DNA from: Gallionella sp.
Lineage (GTDB): Bacteria; Pseudomonadota; Gammaproteobacteria; Burkholderiales; Gallionellaceae
Direction of reading: 5' to 3'
Assembly (NCBI GenBank): GCA_028707275.1
Contig: JAQTUP010000004.1
Location: 204,580 to 268,579 of the forward strand
Length of the DNA stretch: 64,000 nucleotides
Each line of letters begins with the position of its first letter. Position 1 is the first letter of the stretch. Below are positions 56,071 to 63,948 of this stretch, one piece after another. The position numbers and the translations under genes were made by a program. The notes beneath the pieces are model-generated. The model saw only the letters and a list, made by a program, of their open reading frames with translations, made no database searches and was not told where the DNA came from.

Positions 56071-57795
56071 TCACGCATTGAGCTTGCAGAGCAACTCGCG
56101 GATTTTCAGCGGATCATCGCTGCGCATGATTTTCTGCGTGAGGGTCGCGATCTCGGGCAGACTGGTCGACAAAATTCGCTGCTTGATGGTCGGCACCTGG
56201 GCCGAAAACATCGAAAACTGGCGCAGCCCCATCCCTAAAAACAACCGGGTATAAGCTAACTCGCCTGCCATTTCACCGCACACCGAGACCGGAACCTCCA
56301 GTTTATTGCAGGTGCCGATGACGTGCGACAACAGATGCAGCACGGCCGGATGCAATGGATCATACAGATGCGCGACCTCCTCGTCGGTCCTGTCTATCGC
56401 CAGCGTGTACTGGATCAGATCATTGGTGCCGATGGACAGAAAATCCAGACGCCTGGCAAAGACGTTCAGCGACAAGGCCGCCGCAGGAATCTCGATCATG
56501 CCGCCTATTTTCACCCCGCGATCGTAGGGAACCCCCTCCTCATCCAGACTCTGTTTGGTCGCCGCGATGAACTGCAAGGTCTGGTTGAGCTCCGAAACAC
56601 AGGAGAGCATGGGGATGAGTATTTTGACATTGCCATAGTGAGTCGCGCGCAACAGGGCGCGCAACTGGGTGCGGAACAATTGCGGTTCGGCCAGACACAG
56701 ACGAATCGCGCGCAGGCCCAGCGCCGGATTGCTGGCCACATGTTCTGCGCCCTTGATTTGTTTGTCCGCGCCAAGGTCGAAGGTGCGGATCGTCACAGGC
56801 TGTCCATTCATCCCGGCCGCAGCCGCGCGATAGGATTCGAACTGTTCCTCTTCGCCGGGCAACTGGTCACGGTTTAAAAACAGGAACTCGCTGCGAAACA
56901 GACCGATGCCCGTCGCGCCGTTTTCCTGCGCCTCGATGATGTCTTCGGGCTTTTCGATGTTGGCATGCAGCTCGATAGCCGCCCCGTCCAGCGTGTTGGC
57001 GCGCGCGGTGCGCAGCCGTTTGAGCTTCTTGCGTTCTAGCTCCCACTCGCTTTGCAGCAGCTTGTATTCGGCGAGTATCGCCTTGCCCGGATTGACGATC
57101 AGCACGCCCTGCTCGCCGTCCAGGATCAGCACATCGTCTTCGCGGATTAATTCGCGCGCATGGTGCAAGCCGACCACACAGGGCGTACTCAGGCTGCGCG
57201 CGACAATCGCGGTGTGCGAGGTCACACTGCCCGCATCGGTGATGAAGGCCGCATATTGCTGGGGCTTGAATAAAATCATGTCCGCAGGACTCAGATCGTG
57301 CGCGACCAGTATTGTCTCGACATCGTGACGCAAATGGGAGGGCTGATGGCCCGGCTGCCCGGAGAGCTGTTTTAGCAATCGTTCTGCCACCTGTTTCACA
57401 TCGGCCTGGCGCTCGCGCAAATAGGCGTCTTCAAACTCGTCGAACTGCGCGGCCAGCGCATCCGTTTGCACCTTGACGGCCCATTCGGCGTTGCAATACT
57501 CGCGCACGATCATCTCGCGCGGACCGATACTGAGCAGCGGATCATCCAGGATCATCTGATGCAATTCTAAAAAGGCATCAAACTCGGCCGCCGCATAACT
57601 CGGGCGATTGCTGCGCATGCTCAAAAACTCGTTGCGCGTGGCGATCAGCGCGGCGTCAAAGCGCGCAAGCTCTTCGCCTATAAATTGTTTGGGCAATACG
57701 TAATGCGCCACTTCCAGGGAGCGGTGGGACAAAAGATGCGCGTGACCTATCGCTATGCCACTGGAGACCGCTATGCCGTGCAGGGTGAAGCTCAT
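56071..57795 (-). CDS. ptsI: PTS enzyme I (phosphoenolpyruvate-protein phosphotransferase)
   Basis: This 574-aa enzyme takes phosphate from PEP to its active His and passes it to HPr. The phospho-His motif is GSVTSHTAIVARSL. The PEP-binding barrel has GIGLFRSEFLFLNRDQLPGEEEQ, IRTFDLGADK, GLRAIRLCL, FLSIGTNDLIQYTLAIDR and the catalytic Cys motif SVCGEMAG. ATG 57795 (MSFTLHGIAVSSGIAIG) fits the family, with GGGGA 7 nt upstream. Although the upstream frame is open to 57897, that part has no family similarity. It is the last gene of EIIA-HPr-EI. No sugar permease is nearby, so a regulatory PTS is likely. Confidence 0.95.
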   Translation of the reverse strand: MSFTLHGIAVSSGIAIGHAHLLSHRSLEVAHYVLPKQFIGEELARFDAALIATRNEFLSMRSNRPSYAAAEFDAFLELHQMILDDPLLSIGPREMIVREYCNAEWAVKVQTDALAAQFDEFEDAYLRERQADVKQVAERLLKQLSGQPGHQPSHLRHDVETILVAHDLSPADMILFKPQQYAAFITDAGSVTSHTAIVARSLSTPCVVGLHHARELIREDDVLILDGEQGVLIVNPGKAILAEYKLLQSEWELERKKLKRLRTARANTLDGAAIELHANIEKPEDIIEAQENGATGIGLFRSEFLFLNRDQLPGEEEQFESYRAAAAGMNGQPVTIRTFDLGADKQIKGAEHVASNPALGLRAIRLCLAEPQLFRTQLRALLRATHYGNVKILIPMLSCVSELNQTLQFIAATKQSLDEEGVPYDRGVKIGGMIEIPAAALSLNVFARRLDFLSIGTNDLIQYTLAIDRTDEEVAHLYDPLHPAVLHLLSHVIGTCNKLEVPVSVCGEMAGELAYTRLFLGMGLRQFSMFSAQVPTIKQRILSTSLPEIATLTQKIMRSDDPLKIRELLCKLNA

Positions 57796-57937
57796 GGATT
57801 TCCCCAAAGAACCGTCGCGAGCAAACCGATATGCAAGGAGCAGCGCTGCGAGCGACAAGACATATCGAAGGGATAGGCGCGGAGCGCGCGAGCACACGAC
57901 ACCGCCAATGGGTTGCGCAGCAGATTATTTGGGGAAA
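57796..57937. other. 142-bp gap between ptsH and ptsI
   Basis: Neighbouring PTS genes are nearly fused (1 nt between EIIA and HPr), so this gap is unexpected. It contains a GC-rich run (CTCGCGCGCTCCGCGCC) and an open extension of the ptsI frame that would give a hydrophobic N-tail. I see no supported gene and no clear repeat match in the window. Confidence 0.3.
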
Positions 57938-58204
57938 TCATTCGCCTTCCCCGAAATAATCGTTGATCAGCGCCAGCAACGCTGTCATCGCCGCCTGCTC
58001 GTCTTCCCCGGCGGTTTCGATGCCTATGGTCGTGCCCTTTGCCGCCGCCAGCATCATGACCCCCATGATGCTCTTCGCGTTCACCCGGCGGTTGTTTCGT
58101 GACAGCATCACCTCGCATTTGAAGCTGGACGCCAACTGGGTGAGCTTGGCCGAGGCTCGTGCATGCAAGCCCAGCTTATTGATAATCAGTGCATCTTGCT
58201 GCAT
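57938..58204 (-). CDS. ptsH: Phosphocarrier protein HPr
   Basis: This 88-aa phosphocarrier has active His14 (NKLGLHARASAKL) and regulatory Ser45 (NAKSIMGVMMLAA), the site used by HPr kinase in species that have it. It shuttles phosphate from enzyme I to the adjacent EIIA. GGAG inside the end of the EIIA gene, 8 nt before the ATG, is its ribosome-binding site. Size and motifs are typical. Confidence 0.96.
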   Translation of the reverse strand: MQQDALIINKLGLHARASAKLTQLASSFKCEVMLSRNNRRVNAKSIMGVMMLAAAKGTTIGIETAGEDEQAAMTALLALINDYFGEGE

Positions 58205-58205
58205 G

Positions 58206-58592
58206 CTAATGCTCCATATGAACGATACATTCGCGCCCGCCCTCGACGGCGATGAACGCCAAGTCCCGCAAGCTCTTGTTTGTCGAACACACCACGCGCA
58301 ACAACATGGGCAGGTTCACGCCGGCCACCCCCTCGACGCGCTCGGCGTGACAAAGACGCCGCCCTATATTGCTGGGCGTCGCGCCAAACACATCGGCAAG
58401 AATCAATACGCCGCTGCCATCATCGAGCTGCTTGATCAGGGTCTCGCCTTCGACGAGCTTGTGTTGCGGGTCATCTTTTGCCCACACCGACAACACCCCC
58501 AGATTCCCGGGCAGCTCGCCTAACACATGTTTGATGCAATCGGCCAGACACTCCCCCAGTCCGTTGTGCGTTACCAATAAAATTCCAACCAA
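58206..58592 (-). CDS. PTS EIIA component, mannose family
   Basis: This 128-aa protein of the EIIA-Man fold has phospho-acceptor His9 (MVGILLVTHNGLGE) and the conserved GVLILADVFGATPSNI segment. The start is TTG at 58592, supported by GGGAGGA 7 nt upstream. No EIIB, EIIC or EIID genes are near, so it probably ends a regulatory phosphorelay and not a transport chain. This set of three genes is common in Betaproteobacteria. Confidence 0.92.
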   Translation of the reverse strand: MVGILLVTHNGLGECLADCIKHVLGELPGNLGVLSVWAKDDPQHKLVEGETLIKQLDDGSGVLILADVFGATPSNIGRRLCHAERVEGVAGVNLPMLLRVVCSTNKSLRDLAFIAVEGGRECIVHMEH

Positions 58593-58656
58593 TTCGAAAT
58601 CCTCCCGTTATCCTCGAAGCAAAAGCCGTTTTGAATCTGTCAGACGGCAGAACCGG

Positions 58657-59721
58657 CTACTCCACCAGCAGCTTGATTTTTTTATCGGTGAATTCTAGCC
58701 GTTTCTGCAAGCCGCTTGTCAGATGAATGCGGCCTTGTTCATCGACCAACATCGCCTCAGTCAGATTCATCGTGGCCGCCGCTGCCCGCCAGCCATCAAT
58801 TCCGCTGATAAACAAGGGTTTGGATGCCGCGTCCGACAACACCCCGGCATGTGCCCCATGCGTCAGGATGGTCACGGCCTGAACACCCTGCATGGGGTGA
58901 CCTGTGCGCGGGTCGATCAGATGACAGTAACGCTTGTCGCCCAGCATAAAATAACGCTGGTAATCGCCCGACGTGCCGATGGCCTCACCGTCATGCAAAT
59001 CGAGCGCGGCCAGCGCCCCGGATTTACGCGGATCCTGGATGCCGACGCGCCAGTCGCGGCCTCCATGCTGGCCTAACGCCAGGATGTTCCCGCCGATATT
59101 AATCAGCGCATGACGGACGCCCCGCTTGCGCAGCAGTTGCGCGGCACGATCCAGCGCATAACCCTTGGCGTACCCGCCCAGATCGAGCTGCACCGCCTTG
59201 TTGCGGCTTTGCACCTGCACCCTCTCCCCCGTCCCCTCCCCACCAGGGGGCGAGGGGAGAAAAACCAGATCGCTCATCTTCGGGTCGGCGGCCAGCAACG
59301 CCGAAATTTTCTGTTCATCGGGCTGAACGGGCTTGAATTCGTCCGCATGAAAACCCCACACTTGCACCAGATTGCCGATAGCCGGATTGAATAATCCTTT
59401 TGACTGTTCCGACACGGACGCCGCGTCTTTGAGCATGCCTGCCAGTTCCACAGACACGAGCCTGCCCTCGCCTTTTTTCATGGCCGCATTGAGTTCGCTC
59501 AGTTCGGACGGCTGCCAGGCGTGCAGTTGATTGTGCAGGCGCTGAAATTCATGCAGCACATCCGATACAGCCGCTCTGGCCTGCGGCTCGGGCTCGCCAT
59601 AGATGGACACTTCCACCAGCGTGCCGAACACATAGCCCTGCTCCTGATATAACGGTTCCTTGCCACAGGCCGTCATCAGGATGCAGGATGCGGGAAACAG
59701 GAAGCGAGCCGCCAGCCGCAT
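58657..59721 (-). CDS. apbE: ApbE-family FAD:protein FMN transferase (lipoprotein)
   Basis: This ~354-aa exported enzyme covalently attaches FMN to Thr/Ser of partner flavoproteins. The lipoprotein signal MRLAARFLFPASCILMTAC gives Cys19. Family motifs are YVFGTLVEVSIYG, LFNPAIGNLVQVWGFH, LDLGGYAKGYALDRAAQLLRKRG, ALINIGGNILALG, RYCHLIDPRTGHPMQGVQAVTIL and the Asp/Thr-containing GVLSDAASKPLFI. A segment before the LDLGGYAKG motif (SPPGGEGTGERV) is encoded by a palindromic element. Other starts are 59733 and 59781; the latter overlaps the gshA stop but passes through 7-bp repeats and gives an overlong signal peptide. No partner flavoprotein is seen nearby. Confidence 0.88.
   Translation of the reverse strand: MRLAARFLFPASCILMTACGKEPLYQEQGYVFGTLVEVSIYGEPEPQARAAVSDVLHEFQRLHNQLHAWQPSELSELNAAMKKGEGRLVSVELAGMLKDAASVSEQSKGLFNPAIGNLVQVWGFHADEFKPVQPDEQKISALLAADPKMSDLVFLPSPPGGEGTGERVQVQSRNKAVQLDLGGYAKGYALDRAAQLLRKRGVRHALINIGGNILALGQHGGRDWRVGIQDPRKSGALAALDLHDGEAIGTSGDYQRYFMLGDKRYCHLIDPRTGHPMQGVQAVTILTHGAHAGVLSDAASKPLFISGIDGWRAAAATMNLTEAMLVDEQGRIHLTSGLQKRLEFTDKKIKLLVE
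59219..59263. repeat. Palindromic element inside apbE
   Basis: CCTCTCCCCC-GTCCC-CTCCCC-ACCAG-GGGGCGAGGGGAG forms a strong hairpin. It reads in frame as SPPGGEGTGER in ApbE. It resembles in composition the palindromes at 61138-61165 and 62905-63005. Confidence 0.6.
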
Positions 59722-59748
59722 CGCGGGCAACATGCGGCACCATGCGCT

Positions 59749-59776
59749 GAATCCTGAATCCCGAATCCAGAATCCT
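59749..59776. repeat. 7-bp tandem repeat array (GAATCCT-type x4) between gshA and apbE
   Basis: The units are GAATCCT, GAATCCC, GAATCCA and GAATCCT, the reverse complement of the AGGATTC unit seen at 28836 and 45497. It starts 2 nt after the gshA stop. Two further 7-bp units (GCATCCT on the minus strand, ~59684-59698) lie in the apbE signal-peptide coding region. Confidence 0.85.
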
Positions 59777-59777
59777 G

Positions 59778-61052
59778 TCATTTTCTTTCTGTCTCTTCGA
59801 GTTCCAGGGATGCGGCGAGCAGCGCCAGTCGCGCGACCACCCCGTAGGCATAGAAACGGTTCGGGGTGTCATCGGGCTGGCAGTCGGGATTGGGCAGGGT
59901 GCAGCAGGACTCGAACGCCAGCGGCTCGAAAGACATGCCCGGCGCATTCAGATTCTCGTCCACCCCGCGTCCGGTATGTACACGGTAAAAGCCGCCGACC
60001 ACGGAATGATCGATCATATACACCACAGGTTCGGCGACCGCATCGTTGATGTGTTCGAAGGTATAAACGCCTTCTTGCACCAGCACGTCATGCACCTGCA
60101 AGCCCTCCTTGACCACCGCCATCTTGTTGCGCTGACGCCGGTTCAGACCGGTAATTTCGCCCGCATCCTTGACCGTCATAATCCCCATGCCATAGGTGCC
60201 CGCATCGGCCTTTACGATGACAAACGGGTCATGTTTCACGCCATATTCTGCATATTTCGCGCGCATTTTTTGCAAGACTTCATCGACCTTCGCGGCAAGG
60301 CAGGCCTCACCTACGCGTTCCTGGAAATTGATCTGGCTGCAGGTCGCAAAATAAGGATTGATGAGCCACGGATCTATATCCAGCAGCCCGGCGAATTCTC
60401 CGGCGACCCGGTCATAAGCCGCGAAATGCTGTGACTTGCGCCGCGTGTACCAGCCGGCGGTCAGCGGCGGAAAAATGGCCTGTTCGAGATTTTTAAGGAT
60501 GTCCGGAACGCCTGCCGACAAATCGTTATTGAGCAGCACCACGCAAGGGTCGAATCCCTCCAGCCCCAGCCGGTTGCCGCGTCGAACCAGAGGTTCGAGC
60601 TTCAACTCGGCGCCATTGGGCAATTTAAAGCTGGTGAGCGCGGTAATGTCCGGCAGCAGGCTGCCCACCCGCACCAGCATCCCCGCTTGCCTCAGAATGG
60701 TGACGATCTGAGCCACATTTTGCAGATAAAACAAATTGCGCGTGTGGTTTTCCGGGATCAGCAATACGCCGCGCGCTTCCGGGCAAATCTTCTCCACCGC
60801 GCTTTGCATCGCCTGCACGCATAAGGGCAGAAAATCGGGGTTGAGATTATTAAATCCGCCGGGAAACAGATTGGTGTCCACGGGCGCTAACTTAAAGCCG
60901 CTGTTGCGCAAATCCACCGAGGCATAAAATGGCGCAGCATGCTCTATCCATTGCTGGCGAAACCAGTGTTCTATAGTCGGCATGGCGGCCAGAAATTTCC
61001 GCTCCAGATCAAGCAGGGGGCCGTTGAGTGCAGTAGTAAGATGAGGGACCAT
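59778..61052 (-). CDS. gshA: Glutamate-cysteine ligase, A. ferrooxidans type
   Basis: This 424-aa enzyme joins glutamate and cysteine, the first step of glutathione synthesis. It matches the family found in Acidithiobacillus and many Betaproteobacteria, not the E. coli-type enzyme. Motifs include SVDLRNSGFKLAPVDTNLFPGGFNNLN, VLLIPENHTRNLFYLQNVAQI, DPFVIVKADAGTYGMGIMTV and GGFYRVHTGRGVDENLNAPGM. ATG 61052 (MVPHLTTALNG) is preferred to an upstream codon at 61082. gshB, usually the next gene in related genomes, is absent; apbE follows instead. Confidence 0.93.
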   Translation of the reverse strand: MVPHLTTALNGPLLDLERKFLAAMPTIEHWFRQQWIEHAAPFYASVDLRNSGFKLAPVDTNLFPGGFNNLNPDFLPLCVQAMQSAVEKICPEARGVLLIPENHTRNLFYLQNVAQIVTILRQAGMLVRVGSLLPDITALTSFKLPNGAELKLEPLVRRGNRLGLEGFDPCVVLLNNDLSAGVPDILKNLEQAIFPPLTAGWYTRRKSQHFAAYDRVAGEFAGLLDIDPWLINPYFATCSQINFQERVGEACLAAKVDEVLQKMRAKYAEYGVKHDPFVIVKADAGTYGMGIMTVKDAGEITGLNRRQRNKMAVVKEGLQVHDVLVQEGVYTFEHINDAVAEPVVYMIDHSVVGGFYRVHTGRGVDENLNAPGMSFEPLAFESCCTLPNPDCQPDDTPNRFYAYGVVARLALLAASLELEETERK

Positions 61053-61111
61053 AAATTTCAACCGGTAACGAACTACACGCATTCTAGCCTATCGCCTTTG
61101 ATCGCGTTAAC

Positions 61112-61198
61112 GCGAAGTTCGCGCAGCGATACGTTTGCGTCCTCTCCCGCTTGCGGGAGAGGCTAGAAGAGAGGGAGCGTTCATGCCCGCGATTTCTG
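61112..61198. repeat. Dispersed palindromic element (copy B) in the gshA-ybiT gap
   Basis: The flank AAGTTCGCGCAGCGATACGTT, core CCTCTCCCGCTTGCGGGAGAGG and tail AGAGGGAGCGTTCATGCC align with copy A inside hopJ (55822-55908). It sits in the divergent promoter region of gshA and ybiT. A possible ybiT -10 (TTAAAAT) lies near 61257. Confidence 0.75.
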
Positions 61199-61298
61199 AC
61201 ATGCGCCGCGTTTCATCATTTTAATCAAAGGTATTTTCGTAATGAAACCGCCACAGTGTTAAAATCGCGCTTCAGAAATTTTCAAGATTGAGTTTTTC

Positions 61299-62897
61299 AT
61301 GCTTTCCACCGCAAACATCACCATGCAATTCGGGGCTAAACCCCTGTTCGAAAACGTCTCCGTGAAATTCGGCAACGGCAACCGCTACGGCCTGATCGGC
61401 GCGAACGGCTGCGGCAAATCCACCTTCATGAAGATCCTGGGGCGCGATCTGGAACAGACCTCGGGAGAAGTGATGCTCGACAAGACAGAGCGTCTGGGTA
61501 AGCTGCGCCAGGATCAGTTCGCCTATGAAGACAATCGCGTGCTCGATGTGGTGATGATGGGGCATGACGAAATGTGGGGGGTGATGTCGGAACGGGACGC
61601 GATCTACGCCAACCCGGACGCGAGCGAGGAAGATTACATGCGCGCCGCCGATCTGGAGGCAGAATTTGCCGAATACGACGGTTACACCGCTGAAGCGCGT
61701 GCCGGTGAATTGCTGCTCGGACTGGGCATTGCCATCGAGTTGCACCAGGGGCCCATGAGTGCGGTCGCCCCGGGCTTCAAGCTGCGCGTGCTGCTGGCTC
61801 AGGCGCTGTTCTCCAACCCGGACATCCTGTTGCTGGACGAGCCGACCAACAACCTGGACATCAACACCATCCGCTGGCTGGAAAATATCCTCAACGCGCG
61901 CACCTGCACCATGGTCATCATCTCGCATGACCGCCACTTCCTGAACAGCGTGTGCACCCACATGTCCGATCTGGACTTCGGTAAGATCACCACGTATCCC
62001 GGCACCTACGACGATTACATGATGGCCTCCACCCAGGCGCGCGAGCAGCAATCGGCGGACAACACCAAGGCCAAGGAAAAAGTCGCCGAACTCAAAGCGT
62101 TCGTGGCGCGTTTCTCGGCCAATGCCTCCAAGGCCAAGCAGGCCACGTCCCGCGCGCGCCAGATCGACAAGATCAAGATCGAGGACATCAAACCGTCCAG
62201 CCGCCAGTACCCGTTCATTCGCTTCGAATACGATGACCGCGAAAAGCTGCATCGCACCGCCGTGGAAGTCGAGGATTTATCCAAGGCTTTTGACCGCGTG
62301 CTGTACTCCAACGTGAATTTCCGCGTCGATGCGGGCGAGCGCGTCGCCATCATCGGGCCTAACGGTATCGGCAAGACCACACTGCTGCGCTGTCTGGCAG
62401 GAGATCTGGCCCCTGACTACGGCGTGATCAAGTGGACGGACAAGGCCAAAGTCGGCTACTACGCACAGGACAGCAGCGCCGAATTTGCGGACAACAAGAT
62501 CATGACCGACTGGATGACCTACTGGCGCGGCCCCAACGACGACGATCAGACCGTGCGCGCAACCTTGGGCCGTTTGTTGTTCTCCGGCGACGACGCCCAT
62601 AAACCGGTACAAGTGCTCTCCGGTGGTGAAAAGGGACGCTTATTGTTCGGCAAGCTGATGCTGCAAAGGAACAATGTGCTGCTGATGGACGAACCGACCA
62701 ACCACATGGACATGGAGTCCATCGAGTCGCTCAACACCGCCTTGCTCGAATACAAGGGAACCGTGATCTTCGTCAGCCATGACCGCGAATTCGTGTCGTC
62801 CCTCGCGACCCGCATCATCGAAATCACCGCCAAAGGGGTCACCGATTACCACGGCACCTATGAAGAATACCTGCGCGATCAGGGCATGGCGGTTTAA
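61299..62897 (+). CDS. ybiT: ABC-F family ATPase YbiT
   Basis: This 532-aa soluble ribosome-associated ABC-F protein has two nucleotide-binding domains. Walker A motifs are GANGCGKST and GPNGIGKTT, and Walker B motifs are [12 protein letters not shown] and [12 protein letters not shown]. Signature regions are [18 protein letters not shown] (degenerate, as in E. coli YbiT) and VLSGGEKGR. The interdomain linker (~240-310) is rich in Lys/Ala. ABC-F proteins modulate translation; YbiT's exact substrate is unsettled. High similarity to YbiT is seen throughout, and the start [17 protein letters not shown] matches. Confidence 0.95.
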   Translation: MLSTANITMQFGAKPLFENVSVKFGNGNRYGLIGANGCGKSTFMKILGRDLEQTSGEVMLDKTERLGKLRQDQFAYEDNRVLDVVMMGHDEMWGVMSERDAIYANPDASEEDYMRAADLEAEFAEYDGYTAEARAGELLLGLGIAIELHQGPMSAVAPGFKLRVLLAQALFSNPDILLLDEPTNNLDINTIRWLENILNARTCTMVIISHDRHFLNSVCTHMSDLDFGKITTYPGTYDDYMMASTQAREQQSADNTKAKEKVAELKAFVARFSANASKAKQATSRARQIDKIKIEDIKPSSRQYPFIRFEYDDREKLHRTAVEVEDLSKAFDRVLYSNVNFRVDAGERVAIIGPNGIGKTTLLRCLAGDLAPDYGVIKWTDKAKVGYYAQDSSAEFADNKIMTDWMTYWRGPNDDDQTVRATLGRLLFSGDDAHKPVQVLSGGEKGRLLFGKLMLQRNNVLLMDEPTNHMDMESIESLNTALLEYKGTVIFVSHDREFVSSLATRIIEITAKGVTDYHGTYEEYLRDQGMAV

Positions 62898-62904
62898 CTC
62901 GAAC

Positions 62905-63005
62905 CCTTCCCCCTTGCTGGGGGGGAGGTTAGGACAGGGATAGAGCAGTGAAAGATTTAAATTTACACCCCCATCCTAACCCTCCCCCTCACAGGGGGAG
63001 GGAAG
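62905..63005. repeat. Paired inverted palindromic repeats (BIME-like) between ybiT and murI
   Basis: CCCTTCCCCCTTGCTGGGGG + GGAGGTTAGGACAGGG on the left and CCCATCCTAACC + CTCCCCCTCACAGGGGGAGG on the right are inverted copies of one ~38-bp unit, separated by ~25 bp of AT-rich DNA. Each unit is itself palindromic. Confidence 0.75.
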
Positions 63006-63022
63006 TGGTGGCGTAAATTTTC

Positions 63023-63844
63023 ATGGCATCTCGCAGTACAATCGGCGTTTTTGATTCCGGGGTCGGCGGGCTGTCGGTGCTGCACCACATCCGCCGGACG
63101 CTCCCCCGCGCACGCCTGATCTATGTCGCCGATTCAGCCCATGTTCCCTATGGCGACAAACCCGCACACTATATCGAGCAGCGTTCGGTCGCGCTGACTC
63201 GTTTTCTTCTTTCCCGGGGCGCGGACGCCATCGTCATCGCCTGCAATACCGCGACCGCTGCGGCGGCGTCCGTGTTGCGTCACCAGTTCGATTGTCCTGT
63301 CATTGGCATGGAACCTGCTGTCAAACCCGCCGTCGCGGCAACCAAAAGCGGCGTGGTCGGGGTGCTGGCGACCACGGGCACGCTCAAAAGCGCGCGCTTT
63401 GCCGCATTGCTCGAACGTTATGCCGGAAATGTCGAGATCGTCACCCAGGGTTGCCCGGGCCTGGTCGAACAGGTGGAACTGGGGGAACTCGACAGTGCTA
63501 TCACCCGCGAACTTGTCGAGCGCTACACCGCACCGTTGCTGGCCCGGGGGGCTGACACGCTGATATTGGGCTGCACCCATTATCCTTTTCTGAGCCCCCT
63601 GATCCGCGAAGTCGCGGGTCGGCACATCGCGCTGATCGACACGGGCGAGGCTGTCGCGCGCCATCTGCGACATCGATTAATATCAGAAGTCGGGTTAAAC
63701 CCCGACCTGCAAATATCGAAATGTGGGTCGGGCTCCGCCCAATTTTTCACCAGCGGCGATGCCGCTCAGGCATCCGGCATCATGTCGGTGTTGTGGGGCG
63801 GCACTGTCGACGCTCAGCCGTTGCCGCCGTGCGTCGCCGCCTGA
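63023..63844 (+). CDS. murI: Glutamate racemase
   Basis: This 273-aa enzyme makes D-glutamate for peptidoglycan. The two catalytic cysteines are Cys74 (VIACNTATAAA) and Cys185 (LILGCTHYPFL). GVFDSGVGGLSVL and YVADSAHVPYGDK are typical. Residues ~221-241 (SEVGLNPDLQISKCGSGSAQ) are encoded by two palindromic repeats (GTCGGG-TTAAA-CCCCGAC and GGGTCGGGCTCCGCCC). They lie between conserved RHLRHRL and FFTSGD, so this surface loop appears repeat-derived. An intrinsic terminator overlaps the stop codon. Confidence 0.94.
   Translation: MASRSTIGVFDSGVGGLSVLHHIRRTLPRARLIYVADSAHVPYGDKPAHYIEQRSVALTRFLLSRGADAIVIACNTATAAAASVLRHQFDCPVIGMEPAVKPAVAATKSGVVGVLATTGTLKSARFAALLERYAGNVEIVTQGCPGLVEQVELGELDSAITRELVERYTAPLLARGADTLILGCTHYPFLSPLIREVAGRHIALIDTGEAVARHLRHRLISEVGLNPDLQISKCGSGSAQFFTSGDAAQASGIMSVLWGGTVDAQPLPPCVAA
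63685..63743. repeat. Palindromic repeats inside murI
   Basis: GTCGGGTTAAACCCCGACCT + GCAAAT (63685-63710) is close to the palindrome at 46842-46867 next to hsdM. GGGTCGGGCTCCGCCCAATT (63724-63743) is a second palindrome. Both are translated in frame near the C-terminus of MurI. Confidence 0.65.
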
Positions 63845-63865
63845 GACTTGGCGGCGTACTTTTTG
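63835..63865 (+). terminator. Rho-independent terminator of murI
   Basis: CGCCGCC (63835-63841) pairs with GGCGGCG (63850-63856) across an 8-nt loop containing the stop codon and is followed by TACTTTTT. Confidence 0.85.
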
Positions 63866-63883
63866 AATACGCCAAATCGGCAT

Positions 63884-63948
63884 AGGGGGCAGCTATTATA
63901 GCTGCGCCCCTGCCACACCACCCGGCATGCGGGTCCGCACCGGGCGGT
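63884..63948. other. Two strong hairpins at the window end, possible mobile-intron sequence
   Basis: AGGGG-G-CAGCTA-TTA-TAGCTG-CG-CCCCT (63884-63911) and ACC-A-CCCGG-CA-TGCGG-GT-CCGCA-CCGGG-C-GGT (63917-63948) follow the murI terminator. The second ends in CGGTTC, as the 3' end of group II intron domain V does, but the usual GAGC opening is absent. The remaining ~50 bp show no gene. A group II intron or other element may begin or end here; the window is too short to tell. Confidence 0.35.

Noticed and set aside
57795..57897. N-terminal membrane anchor on PTS enzyme I
   Set aside because: The extension is open but lacks family similarity, and a good ribosome-binding site precedes the internal ATG at 57795.
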